Below are positions 34,936 through 44,505 of a DNA stretch of 64,000 nucleotides, one piece after another. The stretch comes from Pontibacter mangrovi. Its GTDB lineage: Bacteria; Bacteroidota; Bacteroidia; Cytophagales; Hymenobacteraceae. The position numbers were made by a program, and so were the translations under genes. Positions within the stretch are counted from its first letter, which is position 1. Each line of letters opens with the position of its first letter. The notes under the pieces were generated by a model that made no database searches, had not been told where the DNA came from, and worked only from the letters and a program-made list of their open reading frames with translations. Where the stretch lies: positions 1 through 64,000 of the forward strand of contig NZ_VFRQ01000014.1 in assembly GCF_006385705.1 (NCBI RefSeq), in the 5' to 3' direction.

Positions 34936-34989
34936 ATCTTCGGCGTTGCCTGTAGCACAAAAATACCTTTTTTCGGGCGTTAATAAAAA

Positions 34990-35019
34990 AAGCCTGACGC
35001 TTGTACAGGCATCAGGCTT
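34990..35019 (-). terminator. Terminator after universal stress gene
   Basis: AAGCCTGA (34990-34997) and TCAGGCTT (35012-35019) with a run of T on the minus strand, 22 bp past the stop of the stress protein gene. Confidence 0.75.
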
Positions 35020-35040
35020 GAAGTTATTTATTTGATTAGG

Positions 35041-35892
35041 CTATTTCAGGTGAACCGTGAGCACCGGCACGCGGGTATGGTTTACCAGGTCTTCGGCGAT
35101 GCTTCCGCTCAGCAGGTGCGACAGGCCGGTTCTGCCGTGGGTCGCCATCATGATCAGGTCAGCGCGTATGTCGTTGGCAAAGTGCAGGATGCCGTCTTCT
35201 TCCAACACATCGTTGTACACGTTTATAGTATAATTCTGCAGGCCATACTTGTCGGCGGTGTGCTGCAGCTTCTGGCGCAGGTTAGAACTCGACTCAAAAG
35301 CGCCGGGCGTGTTGATGTAAACCAGGTGCAGGCGGGCATCGAACAGCTGCTGAAACTTCTTAAACTCGTTCATGGCAGTGCTGATCTCGCGCTTGAAGTC
35401 TGAGGCCAGCACAATCTCCTGCACGTCAAAATCCGGGTTGCGGTGCTTTACGGTAAGCACCGGGCAATCAGCAGAGCGCACCACTTTCTCGGTGTTAGAG
35501 CCTATTAAAAACTCGTCCAGGCCGCTGGAGCCCTTGGAGCCCATCACCACCAGGTCCACATGGTCCTCTTTTATCGTTCTTTTGATTTTGTTGATCGGCC
35601 TGTCTACATCCACCTCCTGCACGACATCCACGCCGTCGTGCGGCACGGTACGCAACAGCTCGTTCATCTGGTTTTTAGTTGTTTCCAATAGCTGCACCAT
35701 AAACAGCTGCTCCATACTATCAGAGCCAACCATGGTGTCGCCGGTGGCGCTGAAGTTAGAGGAGTAATAAGGCGCCTCCACTACGTGCAGCAGCTTTATG
35801 GCAGCCCCCGTGCGGCGGGCAATCGAGATGGCTACTTCGTAGGCATTGCGCGCCTCTTCCGAAAAATCAGTGGGTACTAAAATCCTTCTCAT
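35041..35892 (-). CDS. Tandem universal stress protein (UspA)
   Basis: A 283-residue protein with two UspA domains (about 1-150 and 152-283). Both have the ATP-binding pattern G-x2-G-x9-G-S/T: GSKGSSGLDEFLIGSNTEKVV in the first and THGRTGLSHLLSGSIAEDLV in the second. Each domain ends PVLTV, usual for these proteins. The role under stress is not specified by sequence. Confidence 0.93.
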   Translation of the reverse strand: MRRILVPTDFSEEARNAYEVAISIARRTGAAIKLLHVVEAPYYSSNFSATGDTMVGSDSMEQLFMVQLLETTKNQMNELLRTVPHDGVDVVQEVDVDRPINKIKRTIKEDHVDLVVMGSKGSSGLDEFLIGSNTEKVVRSADCPVLTVKHRNPDFDVQEIVLASDFKREISTAMNEFKKFQQLFDARLHLVYINTPGAFESSSNLRQKLQHTADKYGLQNYTINVYNDVLEEDGILHFANDIRADLIMMATHGRTGLSHLLSGSIAEDLVNHTRVPVLTVHLK

Positions 35893-36082
35893 GTTTTGTG
35901 CGGTTTAGATGGATGTATGTTTCCTGTTGTGATACGCAGCTGAAAGTATAACCGGCAAATCCATAGCGCATACTTCAGTGCTATAAGTTACGCAAAAGTA
36001 TAGTCCTTTTATAATATACACGATGATCTACGTCATTTTATACTATTATAAGAAAGGACTTGTTTGCATAGGCCGCAAAAAC

Positions 36083-36112
36083 AACGGGCCAACCCCTGGA
36101 GGCCGGCCCGTT
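36083..36112 (-). terminator. Terminator after gapA
   Basis: AACGGGCC (36083-36090) and GGCCCGTT (36105-36112) bracket a GC-rich hairpin; an A run precedes on the plus strand, giving T residues on the minus strand. It lies 24 bp past the gapA stop. Confidence 0.8.
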
Positions 36113-36136
36113 ATACTTCCATAAGAAACTGTTTAA

Positions 36137-37138
<1,002 letters not shown>

Positions 37139-37258
37139 TTATTGAGAGTTTTTTAATGTTGCTAAGTTACGATTTAGCATAGTGTAAAGCCAATATTTTT
37201 TTATCACCTCATCTTGAAAGGCTTACGTATAAAACCAAAAAATATTTTCGCAGAGATA

Positions 37259-37288
37259 TTGTATATCTGGAAACACAAGCTATATTTG
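37259..37288 (+). promoter_or_regulatory. Promoter of tRNA-Glu copy 1
   Basis: TTG at 37259-37261, 19 bp spacer, then TATATTTG at 37281-37288, an excellent match to the Bacteroidota promoter. The tRNA begins 42 bp downstream. The same arrangement precedes the second tRNA-Glu. Confidence 0.75.
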
Positions 37289-37329
37289 CACCGTCAATCA
37301 ACAAGAACGACACGTTATAGTAAACATTC

Positions 37330-37401
37330 GGCCCGTTCGTCTAGGGGTTAGGACGCCAGATTTTCATTCTGGTAACAGGGGTTCGATTCCCCTACGGGCT
37401 A
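37330..37401 (+). tRNA. tRNA-Glu(TTC), copy 1
   Basis: A 72-nt tRNA with acceptor GGCCCGT/ACGGGCT (G1-U72), anticodon stem CCAGA/TCTGG and loop TTTTCAT giving anticodon TTC, and T arm AGGGGTTCGATTCCCCT. CCA is not encoded. An identical gene lies at 54974-55045. Confidence 0.97.
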
Positions 37402-37405
37402 CTGA

Positions 37406-37437
37406 AAGCCGCTTCAGGTAAAACTGGAGCGGCTTTT
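37406..37437 (+). terminator. Terminator after tRNA-Glu copy 1
   Basis: AAAGCCGCT and AGCGGCTTTT close a hairpin around TCAGGTAAAACTGG, ending in a T run. The same loop sequence follows the second tRNA-Glu and recurs in degenerate form after the LytTR gene. Confidence 0.85.
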
Positions 37438-37845
37438 TTGATGTACTTCAGCATCACAAATCGTAGAAGTAGACTCCCCCTAGAGCTGAGCGCCAGACCA
37501 TTGCAATACGTTACACTTGCAAACAGGCCATAGGCGAATGCGGCACCTCTTTCTCCCTAATACTACTGTACCTGTTACGGCAACAGAAAACCGAGCTATA
37601 GTTTAGTTAGCTTTTGTCTATATGATAAACCGCTGTCTGTGAAGCTATAAGTAGGCTCTAGACGCGCCCTGCAACAGCTTTGGTCTTACCGCTCGCACAC
37701 TGCTAGCAAGTCACAGCTTACATATCTCTATGCGGCACAAGAATTTAAAAAACTTTGCTGCCTGCGAGCGGTTTATCTCCAAGCTCAGACTGAGATCACG
37801 CTGCTAGCCACCTATTAATTTCAGAAAAGTACGACTACGGATACC
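37438..37845. other. Non-coding spacer
   Basis: About 400 bp without a credible gene. I see no strong hairpin or TAnnTTTG element that clearly serves the Crp-type regulator at 37846. Confidence 0.5.
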
Positions 37846-38415
37846 ATGTATAGCCTTTTGAAAGCTTTTATAAAAAGCAGAACAAGTATAGATGACGCCT
37901 CCCTGGATTCAATCTGCTCTCACTTTGCGCTGGTAAAAGCTAAACGAAACGAGCTTTTGCTCAACTACAGCGATACATGCCAGCACTATTATTTTGTGAA
38001 CAAAGGGAGCATTCGGCTTTACACCATTAACAAGGAGGGAATTGAAACAACGCGGTTCTTCGCCTTTGAAGGAGGGTTTGGGACAGCCCTGCCCAGCCTG
38101 ATTGATCAGACGCCCGCACGCGAATACATGCAGACCATAGAAAAATCAGAGCTGCTCAGAATCTCCAGAACTGACTTCTATCGCTTAGTTGACACCGTGC
38201 CTCAGTTCGCATTCATCTACAGGCAGATTCTGGAACTGGGTTTTATCACTGCCCAAAAGCGTATCTACGGTTTTCAGGGGTTTGATGCAATGGAAAAAGT
38301 AAAATGGCTTGTCCAGCACCAGCCAAACCTATTGACTCGCGTCTCCAATAAAATGGCCGCCTCTTACCTGGGCCTCTCCCCTTCTACCCTAAGCAGGATA
38401 AAAGCCAGGCTTTGA
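37846..38415 (+). CDS. Crp/Fnr-family transcriptional regulator
   Basis: A 189-residue regulator. Residues about 15-115 are a cyclic-nucleotide-binding-like domain (KRNELLLNYSDTCQHYYFVNKGSIRLYTI, RFFAFEGGFGTALPSL). The C-terminal helix-turn-helix is short: NKMAASYLGLSPSTLSRIKARL. The residues that bind cAMP are not conserved, as in many Bacteroidota members of this group. The downstream secreted GlcG-like and hydroxyisourate hydrolase genes are candidates for its targets by position only. Confidence 0.87.
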   Translation: MYSLLKAFIKSRTSIDDASLDSICSHFALVKAKRNELLLNYSDTCQHYYFVNKGSIRLYTINKEGIETTRFFAFEGGFGTALPSLIDQTPAREYMQTIEKSELLRISRTDFYRLVDTVPQFAFIYRQILELGFITAQKRIYGFQGFDAMEKVKWLVQHQPNLLTRVSNKMAASYLGLSPSTLSRIKARL

Positions 38416-38478
38416 AAACGTTGACCTAGGGCAATGCTTTTCACAAGAAGCGCGGGTAATTTTGTAAAAAATTGATAT

Positions 38479-39012
38479 ATTACTCATTTACTAAAGTTAC
38501 TGTTACTCCTGCTCATCCCGGTGGTATCGCTGGCACAGACCAGTACTCATCAGGGGCAAACTGAAAAGCAGGCAAAGACAAAATACACAGCCGACGCGCA
38601 CCAACTCACCCTGGAGGCAGCCTCGGAGCTGACAAACCGTGCCCGGGCTGCGGCCAAATCGTTGAACAAGGATGTGAGCATTGCCATTGTGGATGCCTCG
38701 GGGCAGGTGATCATGCTCACGCGGGGCAATGGTGTGGGCCCACACAATACCGAAGCGGCCAGAAGAAAAGCCTATACCTCGCTCTCCACCAAAACGCCTA
38801 CCCTGCAGCTGGCACGCAACGCCAAAGCCAACGCCGATACCGAAAACCTGGCTAACCTTCCGGAGCTGCTACTGCTGGGCGGCGGTTGCCCCATCTGGTA
38901 CAACGGACAAATTATCGGAGGAATTGGCGTAGCCGGAGGCGGCGGTCCTGAAAATGATCACAACATTGCCAAAGCTGCGGCTATAGAAGAGGCAGCCATA
39001 CTTATACATTAA
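38479..39012 (+). CDS. Secreted GlcG/HbpS-like heme-binding-type protein
   Basis: The conserved domain (about residues 38-175) matches the GlcG/HbpS family (DUF336): LTLEAASELTNRARAAAKS, VSIAIVDASGQVIM, RKAYTSLSTKTPT, LLLGGGCPIWYNGQIIGGIGVAGGG. A short model starting at the GTG at 38521 would truncate an evident signal peptide: upstream in frame is HLLKLLLLLLIPVVSLAQT, open to a TGA at 38473-38475, with no ATG, GTG or TTG. I therefore place the start at ATT (38479) with moderate confidence. The family includes extracellular heme-binding sensors and glycolate-utilisation accessory proteins. Confidence 0.75.
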   Translation: MTHLLKLLLLLLIPVVSLAQTSTHQGQTEKQAKTKYTADAHQLTLEAASELTNRARAAAKSLNKDVSIAIVDASGQVIMLTRGNGVGPHNTEAARRKAYTSLSTKTPTLQLARNAKANADTENLANLPELLLLGGGCPIWYNGQIIGGIGVAGGGGPENDHNIAKAAAIEEAAILIH

Positions 39013-39028
39013 ACTTTATACTTTCACT

Positions 39029-39436
39029 ATGAGAAAATTAATTTTATGCCTGGTATTTGCGCTGGCAGCAAGCGTTGCCTTTGCACAGACCAATACCTAC
39101 CAGTTATCCAGTCATATTCTGGATGTGTCTACCGGCACCCCTGCCCCAGGCGTACCGGTCAGGTTAGAGAAGCTGGATGAGAAGACCCAGTCGTGGAATC
39201 AGATTGATGAGAAGATAACGGATAAGGACGGACGCATTAAGGAGTTTCTGCCCTCTAAAAAAGATAATAAAGGCATTTACAGACTCCGTTTTATAATCGC
39301 TGACTATTTCAAAAGCCAAAAAACGGAAAGCTTCTACCCTTTTATTGAGGTAGTGTTCCAAATCAAGGACAACAACCACTACCACGTTCCCATCACGCTG
39401 TCTCCTTACGGTTACGCCACCTACAGAGGTAACTAA
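39029..39436 (+). CDS. Secreted 5-hydroxyisourate hydrolase (transthyretin-related)
   Basis: A 135-residue protein with a signal peptide (MRKLILCLVFALAASVAFA) and the HIUase fold, which opens 5-hydroxyisourate in purine catabolism. Catalytic positions are visible: His in SSHILD, Arg in DGRI, His in HYHVPITLSPYGYATYRG. The C-terminal signature is YRGN rather than the usual YRGS, a conservative but notable change. The signal peptide places it in the periplasm. It is 16 bp after the GlcG-like gene, so the two are probably cotranscribed. Other urate-pathway genes are not in the window. Confidence 0.9.
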   Translation: MRKLILCLVFALAASVAFAQTNTYQLSSHILDVSTGTPAPGVPVRLEKLDEKTQSWNQIDEKITDKDGRIKEFLPSKKDNKGIYRLRFIIADYFKSQKTESFYPFIEVVFQIKDNNHYHVPITLSPYGYATYRGN

Positions 39437-39526
39437 CACCATTTTCTGGAGAGTATCCCAACCGGATGCTTCTAAAACACGGCCATACGTTGGTTACCTC
39501 CCCTTACTATTTTATGCATAACAAAC

Positions 39527-39554
39527 TGCCCCACTTCCTTCACGGAGTGGGGCA
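39527..39554. terminator. Hairpin terminator between HIUase and receptor genes
   Basis: TGCCCCACTTCC (39527-39538) and GGAGTGGGGCA (39544-39554) form a hairpin followed by TACTTTT on the plus strand. It serves the converging end of the hydroxyisourate hydrolase transcript; the remaining 39555-39811 shows nothing else. Confidence 0.65.
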
Positions 39555-39811
39555 TACTTTTGATCTACACAGGTTAAACTTACGGGGAACAGTCTCACAC
39601 TCTAGGAAAGATATTATCCAGTTTTATACTTTCTGCTAGAAATGCAAACGCTTCCTTCTCGTTCCTGCTATTGCCCTAGATTTTGATGACATTAGATTCG
39701 CATCTCTATGACACACAGCGTATTGACACATAACCTCATACCTTATTGCTCTATGAATATGATGCGCCAACCTACCAACTTGAAACCAGCCTAAAACTTA
39801 ATGGTTAAGGT

Positions 39812-42238
39812 TTAATTTCCACCTGCTCTGTTCACTTCGTCCAGGTTGACATTGCGCTTCTTCATGTTTACTTTCTCGCCTTTGTTAAAGCGGTAACGCA
39901 AATTAAAGCGGAAGCTCTGGGTGCCCTGGTACTGCTCTGCGCTGATGGCGTAACCTTCTACCTGTGTCACTCCCTCCAACATTTTGCTGCGGAAAATGTC
40001 TGTCACGTTCAGGCTCAGGTCCAGCTTGTCGTTCAGGAAGGAGCGCTTCAGGCCGGCATCTACCCACCAGTTCCCATGAAGCTCGTATAGGCCATAGGCC
40101 ATTGGGCCGCGGTAACCGGCGTTAACTTCCAGGCGCACGCTTGCCGGCAGTTGCACGTTGTGGTTCGACTGGGCCATAAACGTTACCTGCTTGTTCTCCA
40201 GCACCTGGTCGCCCCTCCTTTGGGCAAAGTTCTGGTAAAGCAAGGTGGCGCTGTTGTTCATTTCCCACTTGGCAGATACCCGCATCGGGGCCACCAAGGT
40301 AGCACTCGCGCTCTGCATGTCATCCACGTTCTGCTGCTGAAATAAGGTTACCTCGTCTGATGATGTTTTGGCAGGAACCTCTACGATAAAATCCTTGGTA
40401 ACCGCGTAGTCCAACACCAGGTTGTAGCGCTGCTGCAGCGTTTGGGTAACGGAGAACGAATGCGTGTACTGTGGCTTCAGGTCAGGATTTCCAAGCACCA
40501 CAGAGTATGGATCCAGGTAAAACACGAACGGGTTCAGCGCACTATACCTTGGCCTACTGATGCGGCGACTGTAGTTGTAGCTGATCTGGTAGTTCTCACT
40601 CACATTTTGCTGCAGGAACAGGCTTGGGAACAGGTCCAGGTAAGACTTTTTGGTGCGCTCGTTCAGCGTTACTGATTTCCCGTTTGTGAAGGTTTGCTCG
40701 GCGCGCAGGCCTCCTTGCAGATTCCATTTTTCACCCAGGCTCGCAGAATAGTTTGCATAAGCAGCGTAGATGTTCTCTTTGTAGATAAAGTGGTTGCTTC
40801 TGCTGCTATCGAGTACGTTCTTACCGTCTGCTGTTTGGTAAAACCTGAGTTCGTTGTCAGACACCACGCGGCTTGCCTTGGCGCCTAGTTCCAGTTTGCG
40901 GCCTTTCCCGAGCGGCTTGGCAAAGTCGGCTCTGGCGGCGTAGATATCATAGTTGCTCGGATTCTCGGAGGTAAGCAAGTCCGTCAAAACAGGTGAGTTA
41001 TTACCCAGGCTGTCATACTTGTTCAGAAAACGCGACTCATCTTCGCTCGTTAGTCTCACGTAATCCAGGTCGGCTGAAAGTGACGTGCCGAGCGAGTCCA
41101 GTTTGCCCAGGTAGTGCAGGTTAAGGGTAGTGTTGCCATAGTCAGTCTTTGAGTGGTTGTCTGCCTTTATATACAGGTCGTTCTCCGGCTGGCTGTCGCG
41201 CAGGTAGGCGTTTGTGTTGACCCTGTCTTCTGTGTTGTAAAAAGAAGCGTTTGCCAGAAACCCGACGCTTTGCTTGCTGTTCAAAGTATAGTCTGCGCCT
41301 AAGCGCAAGGCAGGTATAAAGCGGGTGCCTTTCTCCACTACATTCTGATTGAGTGTTAGCCCCTGCTTCTCCAGGTAAATACGCTGCATGTCATTGGTGC
41401 GGTAGTTGGTACGTTCGGCCAGATCCAGGTTCACAAACGAGCTCCACTTGCCCTGCTTATAGTTCAAATCCGTACCGGCGGTGTAGCCATGAAGTTCGCA
41501 GTACTGATACCCGGCATACACACTCCCGTTCATGCCGCCGGTTGTGTTCTTTTTCAGGTTGATGTTGATGATACCGGAAGCACCCTCTGCCTCATACTTT
41601 GCGGAAGGGTTGGTGACAATCTCCAGGTCCTTGATGTTGTCGGAAGACATACTCTGCAGCAGGTTCTGCAGTTCTTTACCGGAAAGGTACGCTCGTCTGC
41701 CATCGATCATGATCTGCACGCCGGCTTTGCCGTTCAGCTGGATATTGCCGTCCTGGTCCACCCACACACCCGGCGACTTGGTAAGCACCTCAAAGGCTGT
41801 CGCACCTGCAGCCATGGCCGTTCCCTCCACGTTCACCACTGTTTTATCGGCATGCGTTACTACGGTCGGGCGCATGGCCTGTACGGTTACCTCGCGCAGC
41901 AGCTGGGCATCCTCCTTTAGAGTTATCGCCCCAAAATCTTTGCTGAAATCGCTGCCCGTCACTTCGAACGGGGCAGTCTCCGTGGAAGTATAGCCCACCA
42001 TACTTAGCTTCAGTTTATACTTTCCGGCGGCAGGCGTCACGATCTGGAATCCGCCTTCCATGTCGGCAATCGTACCGGTCACCACCGCTTCGTCTGTTGC
42101 CTTCAGCACCGCGACATTCACAAAGCCGAGCGGCTGGCCCTGTCCATCCTGCACAGTACCAGAAAGTATACCTTGTGCGATGGCCTCTGAACCGATTACG
42201 GAGAGGGCCAGGAAAATCAGGAATAGATAACGTTTCAT
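39812..42238 (-). CDS. Outer-membrane beta-barrel receptor (TonB-dependent-like, OMP_b-brl_3 type)
   Basis: An 808-residue outer-membrane protein. Signal peptide (about 1-21), a carboxypeptidase-regulatory-like domain (about 22-110, GILSGTVQDGQGQPLGFVNVAVLK), a plug-like domain (about 115-230, VVNVEGTAMAAGATAFEVLTKSPGV...MIDGRRAYLSGKELQNLLQSM...YEAEGASGIININLKK), then a long beta barrel ending in a barrel strand. No TonB box is certain. Members of this group often sit next to LytS/LytTR pairs; here the pair is divergent and a 21-bp repeat array lies between them. Confidence 0.9.
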   Translation of the reverse strand: MKRYLFLIFLALSVIGSEAIAQGILSGTVQDGQGQPLGFVNVAVLKATDEAVVTGTIADMEGGFQIVTPAAGKYKLKLSMVGYTSTETAPFEVTGSDFSKDFGAITLKEDAQLLREVTVQAMRPTVVTHADKTVVNVEGTAMAAGATAFEVLTKSPGVWVDQDGNIQLNGKAGVQIMIDGRRAYLSGKELQNLLQSMSSDNIKDLEIVTNPSAKYEAEGASGIININLKKNTTGGMNGSVYAGYQYCELHGYTAGTDLNYKQGKWSSFVNLDLAERTNYRTNDMQRIYLEKQGLTLNQNVVEKGTRFIPALRLGADYTLNSKQSVGFLANASFYNTEDRVNTNAYLRDSQPENDLYIKADNHSKTDYGNTTLNLHYLGKLDSLGTSLSADLDYVRLTSEDESRFLNKYDSLGNNSPVLTDLLTSENPSNYDIYAARADFAKPLGKGRKLELGAKASRVVSDNELRFYQTADGKNVLDSSRSNHFIYKENIYAAYANYSASLGEKWNLQGGLRAEQTFTNGKSVTLNERTKKSYLDLFPSLFLQQNVSENYQISYNYSRRISRPRYSALNPFVFYLDPYSVVLGNPDLKPQYTHSFSVTQTLQQRYNLVLDYAVTKDFIVEVPAKTSSDEVTLFQQQNVDDMQSASATLVAPMRVSAKWEMNNSATLLYQNFAQRRGDQVLENKQVTFMAQSNHNVQLPASVRLEVNAGYRGPMAYGLYELHGNWWVDAGLKRSFLNDKLDLSLNVTDIFRSKMLEGVTQVEGYAISAEQYQGTQSFRFNLRYRFNKGEKVNMKKRNVNLDEVNRAGGN

Positions 42239-42554
42239 AGTTTTATTTTTTAAGTTTTACATCCGTTTTTCCTTCAGCTCTGTTGCTGAGGTATGACAAA
42301 GATGTTAAGCCCTAAGAGCCTAAGAAATCTGATGCTGATGAACCGGGATCTGAGGGGAATGAACCCGGATTTGGGTGAGATGAATTGGAATGCCTTCCGG
42401 ATGAAAAAGCCGTTTAAGGTAATGAAGCGGTCACCATAGTATAAGTTCACCGCCAAACCTCCTGTTTGCTTTTGACTTGCAAATAGATTTAATTCGATCC
42501 GAAGATGAGCCGTAACCTAATCCCCTCCCGATAGCATGTTTTTGACCTTTTGTA
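42239..42554. promoter_or_regulatory. Divergent regulatory region with a 21-bp-period repeat array
   Basis: The word ATGAA recurs at exact 21-bp intervals at 42338, 42359, 42380, 42401 and 42422. The first two units are clearly related (ATGAACCGGGATCTGAGGG and ATGAACCCGGATTTGGGTG), the third partly, and the last two mainly in ATGAA. LytTR regulators bind direct repeats spaced by about two helical turns, so this is a candidate operator for the adjacent response regulator. Confidence 0.55.
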
Positions 42555-43631
42555 ATGTGTAAGATGCGCGTGAAGTATAAACCCTTCCTGAAACAGGTTG
42601 CTACCGCCGCGCTCACGACGGTACTTTTATACTATGCCTTGGTGTTTGTACACCAAGGCACCATCTGGCTCTTTAACACGGGCATACTGGTGGAGTTGGT
42701 AATTGCCTTTTTCTTCCTGCTGGCTATCTTCGTGTCGAACAGCTTTATTTCCAAAGCCTATACATCAGGATATTTCAGCCGCCTTTCAGGTAGCTGGAAA
42801 GCAGTTTTAGAAGGCATTACGGTGGTCATCAGTAGTGTTATACTTTGTTTCGTGCTTTACTATGTTCCCTACAGGGTCATCTATTACCTGGCAGATACAG
42901 AAGTAGAACTGTTGCCCGAACGGGTACGGTTGGCCTATGTCATCAGCAGTGTGGCGTCGCTTTTCTTCTACTACTTCGTGGAGCGCCAGCGCAACATAAA
43001 ACAGCTTCAGGCCGAGCACCTGCGTGCCGAGCAGCTGCAGAAAGAGAACTTTCGGGCGCAGCTGGAGTCGCTGAAAAACCAGGTGAACCCACACTTCCTG
43101 TTCAACAGCCTGAACGTGCTCAACTCGCTGATCTATGTAGATCCGGACAAAGCCGCCACCTTCCTGAGCCAATTGGCTGAAGTATACCGCGCGCTGCTCG
43201 ACAGCGGCGACAAGCAACTGGTACCGCTTGAGGAGGAGCTGCACCTGGCAAACGCCTACATCTACCTCATGCAAACGCGCTTTGGCGACAATGTGCAGTT
43301 CCAGGTGGATGTTCCGCCCGCTTGCCTACACCTGCAACTCCCCCCTACTTCGTTGCAGATGCTGCTGGAAAACGCCATCAAACACAATGGATCCACGGCA
43401 AACAAGCCGCTGCAGATCAGAATTTATACTTCTGAGGATAAGCTGGTGGTGGAAAATAACCTGCAGCCCCGGCTGGAGGGGGTAACCTCCACCAAGGTTG
43501 GGCTGCAGAACATCAGCAGCAGGTATAATTATTTTACCCATGAGAAAGTGGAGGTCGCGCAAAATGAGCAGACTTTTACCGTAGCTTTACCTTTACTTGA
43601 TGTAACCCGATATGAAAGTAGTTATAGTTGA
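42555..43631 (+). CDS. LytS-type sensor histidine kinase
   Basis: A 358-residue membrane kinase. Four membrane segments occupy roughly residues 10-135, then a coiled coil (QLQAEHLRAEQLQKENFRAQLESLKNQ). The His_kinase domain has the invariant NPHFLFNSLNVL with the phosphoryl-accepting His, and an ATP-binding region with LQMLLENAIKHN. The C-terminus overlaps the LytTR response regulator gene by 20 bp. The start may be ATG 42555 or the ATG at 42564. Confidence 0.92.
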   Translation: MCKMRVKYKPFLKQVATAALTTVLLYYALVFVHQGTIWLFNTGILVELVIAFFFLLAIFVSNSFISKAYTSGYFSRLSGSWKAVLEGITVVISSVILCFVLYYVPYRVIYYLADTEVELLPERVRLAYVISSVASLFFYYFVERQRNIKQLQAEHLRAEQLQKENFRAQLESLKNQVNPHFLFNSLNVLNSLIYVDPDKAATFLSQLAEVYRALLDSGDKQLVPLEEELHLANAYIYLMQTRFGDNVQFQVDVPPACLHLQLPPTSLQMLLENAIKHNGSTANKPLQIRIYTSEDKLVVENNLQPRLEGVTSTKVGLQNISSRYNYFTHEKVEVAQNEQTFTVALPLLDVTRYESSYS

Positions 43632-44367
43632 GGATGAGCAACTGGCGGCCGATGCCTTGGCTGCGATCGTGAAAAGGCTTCGGCCGCAGACAGAAATTCT
43701 ATCCAAGATCGGATCGGTGGAAGAGGCTGTGCAGTGGTTTAACCTGCACCAGGCACCAGATCTCGTCTTCTGCGACATCCACCTTTCTGATGGTAGCAGT
43801 TTTGAGATCTTCAGGCAGGTAGCCATTAGCTGCCCGGTCATCTTCACGACTGCTTATAACCAGTATGCACTAGAGGCTTTTAAAGTAAACAGTATAGATT
43901 ACATACTTAAGCCTATCAAGGCAGAAGATGTTGCCCATGCCCTGAAAAAGTATGAAAGCCAACAGCGTCCCTTACCGCAGGATTTGAGCCAGCTGCAACA
44001 TCTCTTGCAGTCACAACAGCTAAAGCAAGCAAAATCAAGGTTCCTGGTAAAGCTGGGCCAGGCCATTAAAACCATTCCCGTGGAAGAAGTATCCTACTTC
44101 TGGGCAGAAGAAGGGGTCGTGTTTCTTGTGACAAAGCAAAACAAACGCTTTATCATTAACTATACCCTGGACCAGCTAGAAGAGCAACTCGACCGCGCTA
44201 TCTTCTTTCGGGCAAACAGGCAGCTTATTTTGCATATCGATGCTGTGCAGGAAGTACGACCCTACTTTAAAGGCAGACTCTCCGTGCTGTTACACCCTGC
44301 CACTGAAAAAGACATTATCATTAGCAGCAGCAAAGCTCCGGATTTTAAGGATTGGCTGAATATGTAG
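43612..44367 (+). CDS. LytTR-family response regulator
   Basis: A 251-residue regulator. The receiver domain has acidic pocket residues EDEQ, phosphoacceptor Asp in LVFCDIHLSDG and Lys in YILKPIKAEDV. The LytTR DNA-binding domain (about 145-250) shows FLVKLGQAIKTIPVEEVSYFWAEEG, HFRANRQ-like RANRQLILHIDAV and PYFKGRLSVLL. Likely target: the 21-bp repeat array upstream of the divergent outer-membrane receptor gene. Confidence 0.94.
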   Translation: MKVVIVEDEQLAADALAAIVKRLRPQTEILSKIGSVEEAVQWFNLHQAPDLVFCDIHLSDGSSFEIFRQVAISCPVIFTTAYNQYALEAFKVNSIDYILKPIKAEDVAHALKKYESQQRPLPQDLSQLQHLLQSQQLKQAKSRFLVKLGQAIKTIPVEEVSYFWAEEGVVFLVTKQNKRFIINYTLDQLEEQLDRAIFFRANRQLILHIDAVQEVRPYFKGRLSVLLHPATEKDIIISSSKAPDFKDWLNM

Positions 44368-44383
44368 CAGGTAAGACACTATA

Positions 44384-44417
44384 AAAATCTGTTTCAGGTA
44401 AAACTAGAGCTGATTTC
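44384..44417 (+). terminator. Possible terminator after the LytTR gene, related to tRNA-Glu terminators
   Basis: AAAATC...GATTT bracket TTTCAGGTAAAACTAGAG, matching most of the loop found after both tRNA-Glu genes (TTCAGGTAAAACTGGAG). The stem is weak, so this may be an evolutionary remnant rather than an efficient terminator. Confidence 0.35.
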
Positions 44418-44505
44418 TACAACATCTCGGCTAATACAGCCGGTTCAGTTTATACTCTCTCACTGATTTATTTAAGATCAGTATTCTAAAGTATAACCAT
44501 GGCTC

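Noticed and set aside
42302-42439. A 45-codon plus-strand frame with Met every seven residues
   Set aside because: The regularity comes from 21-bp DNA repeats; the position in a divergent regulatory gap fits an operator better. The antisense frame at 42274-42456 is likewise dismissed.
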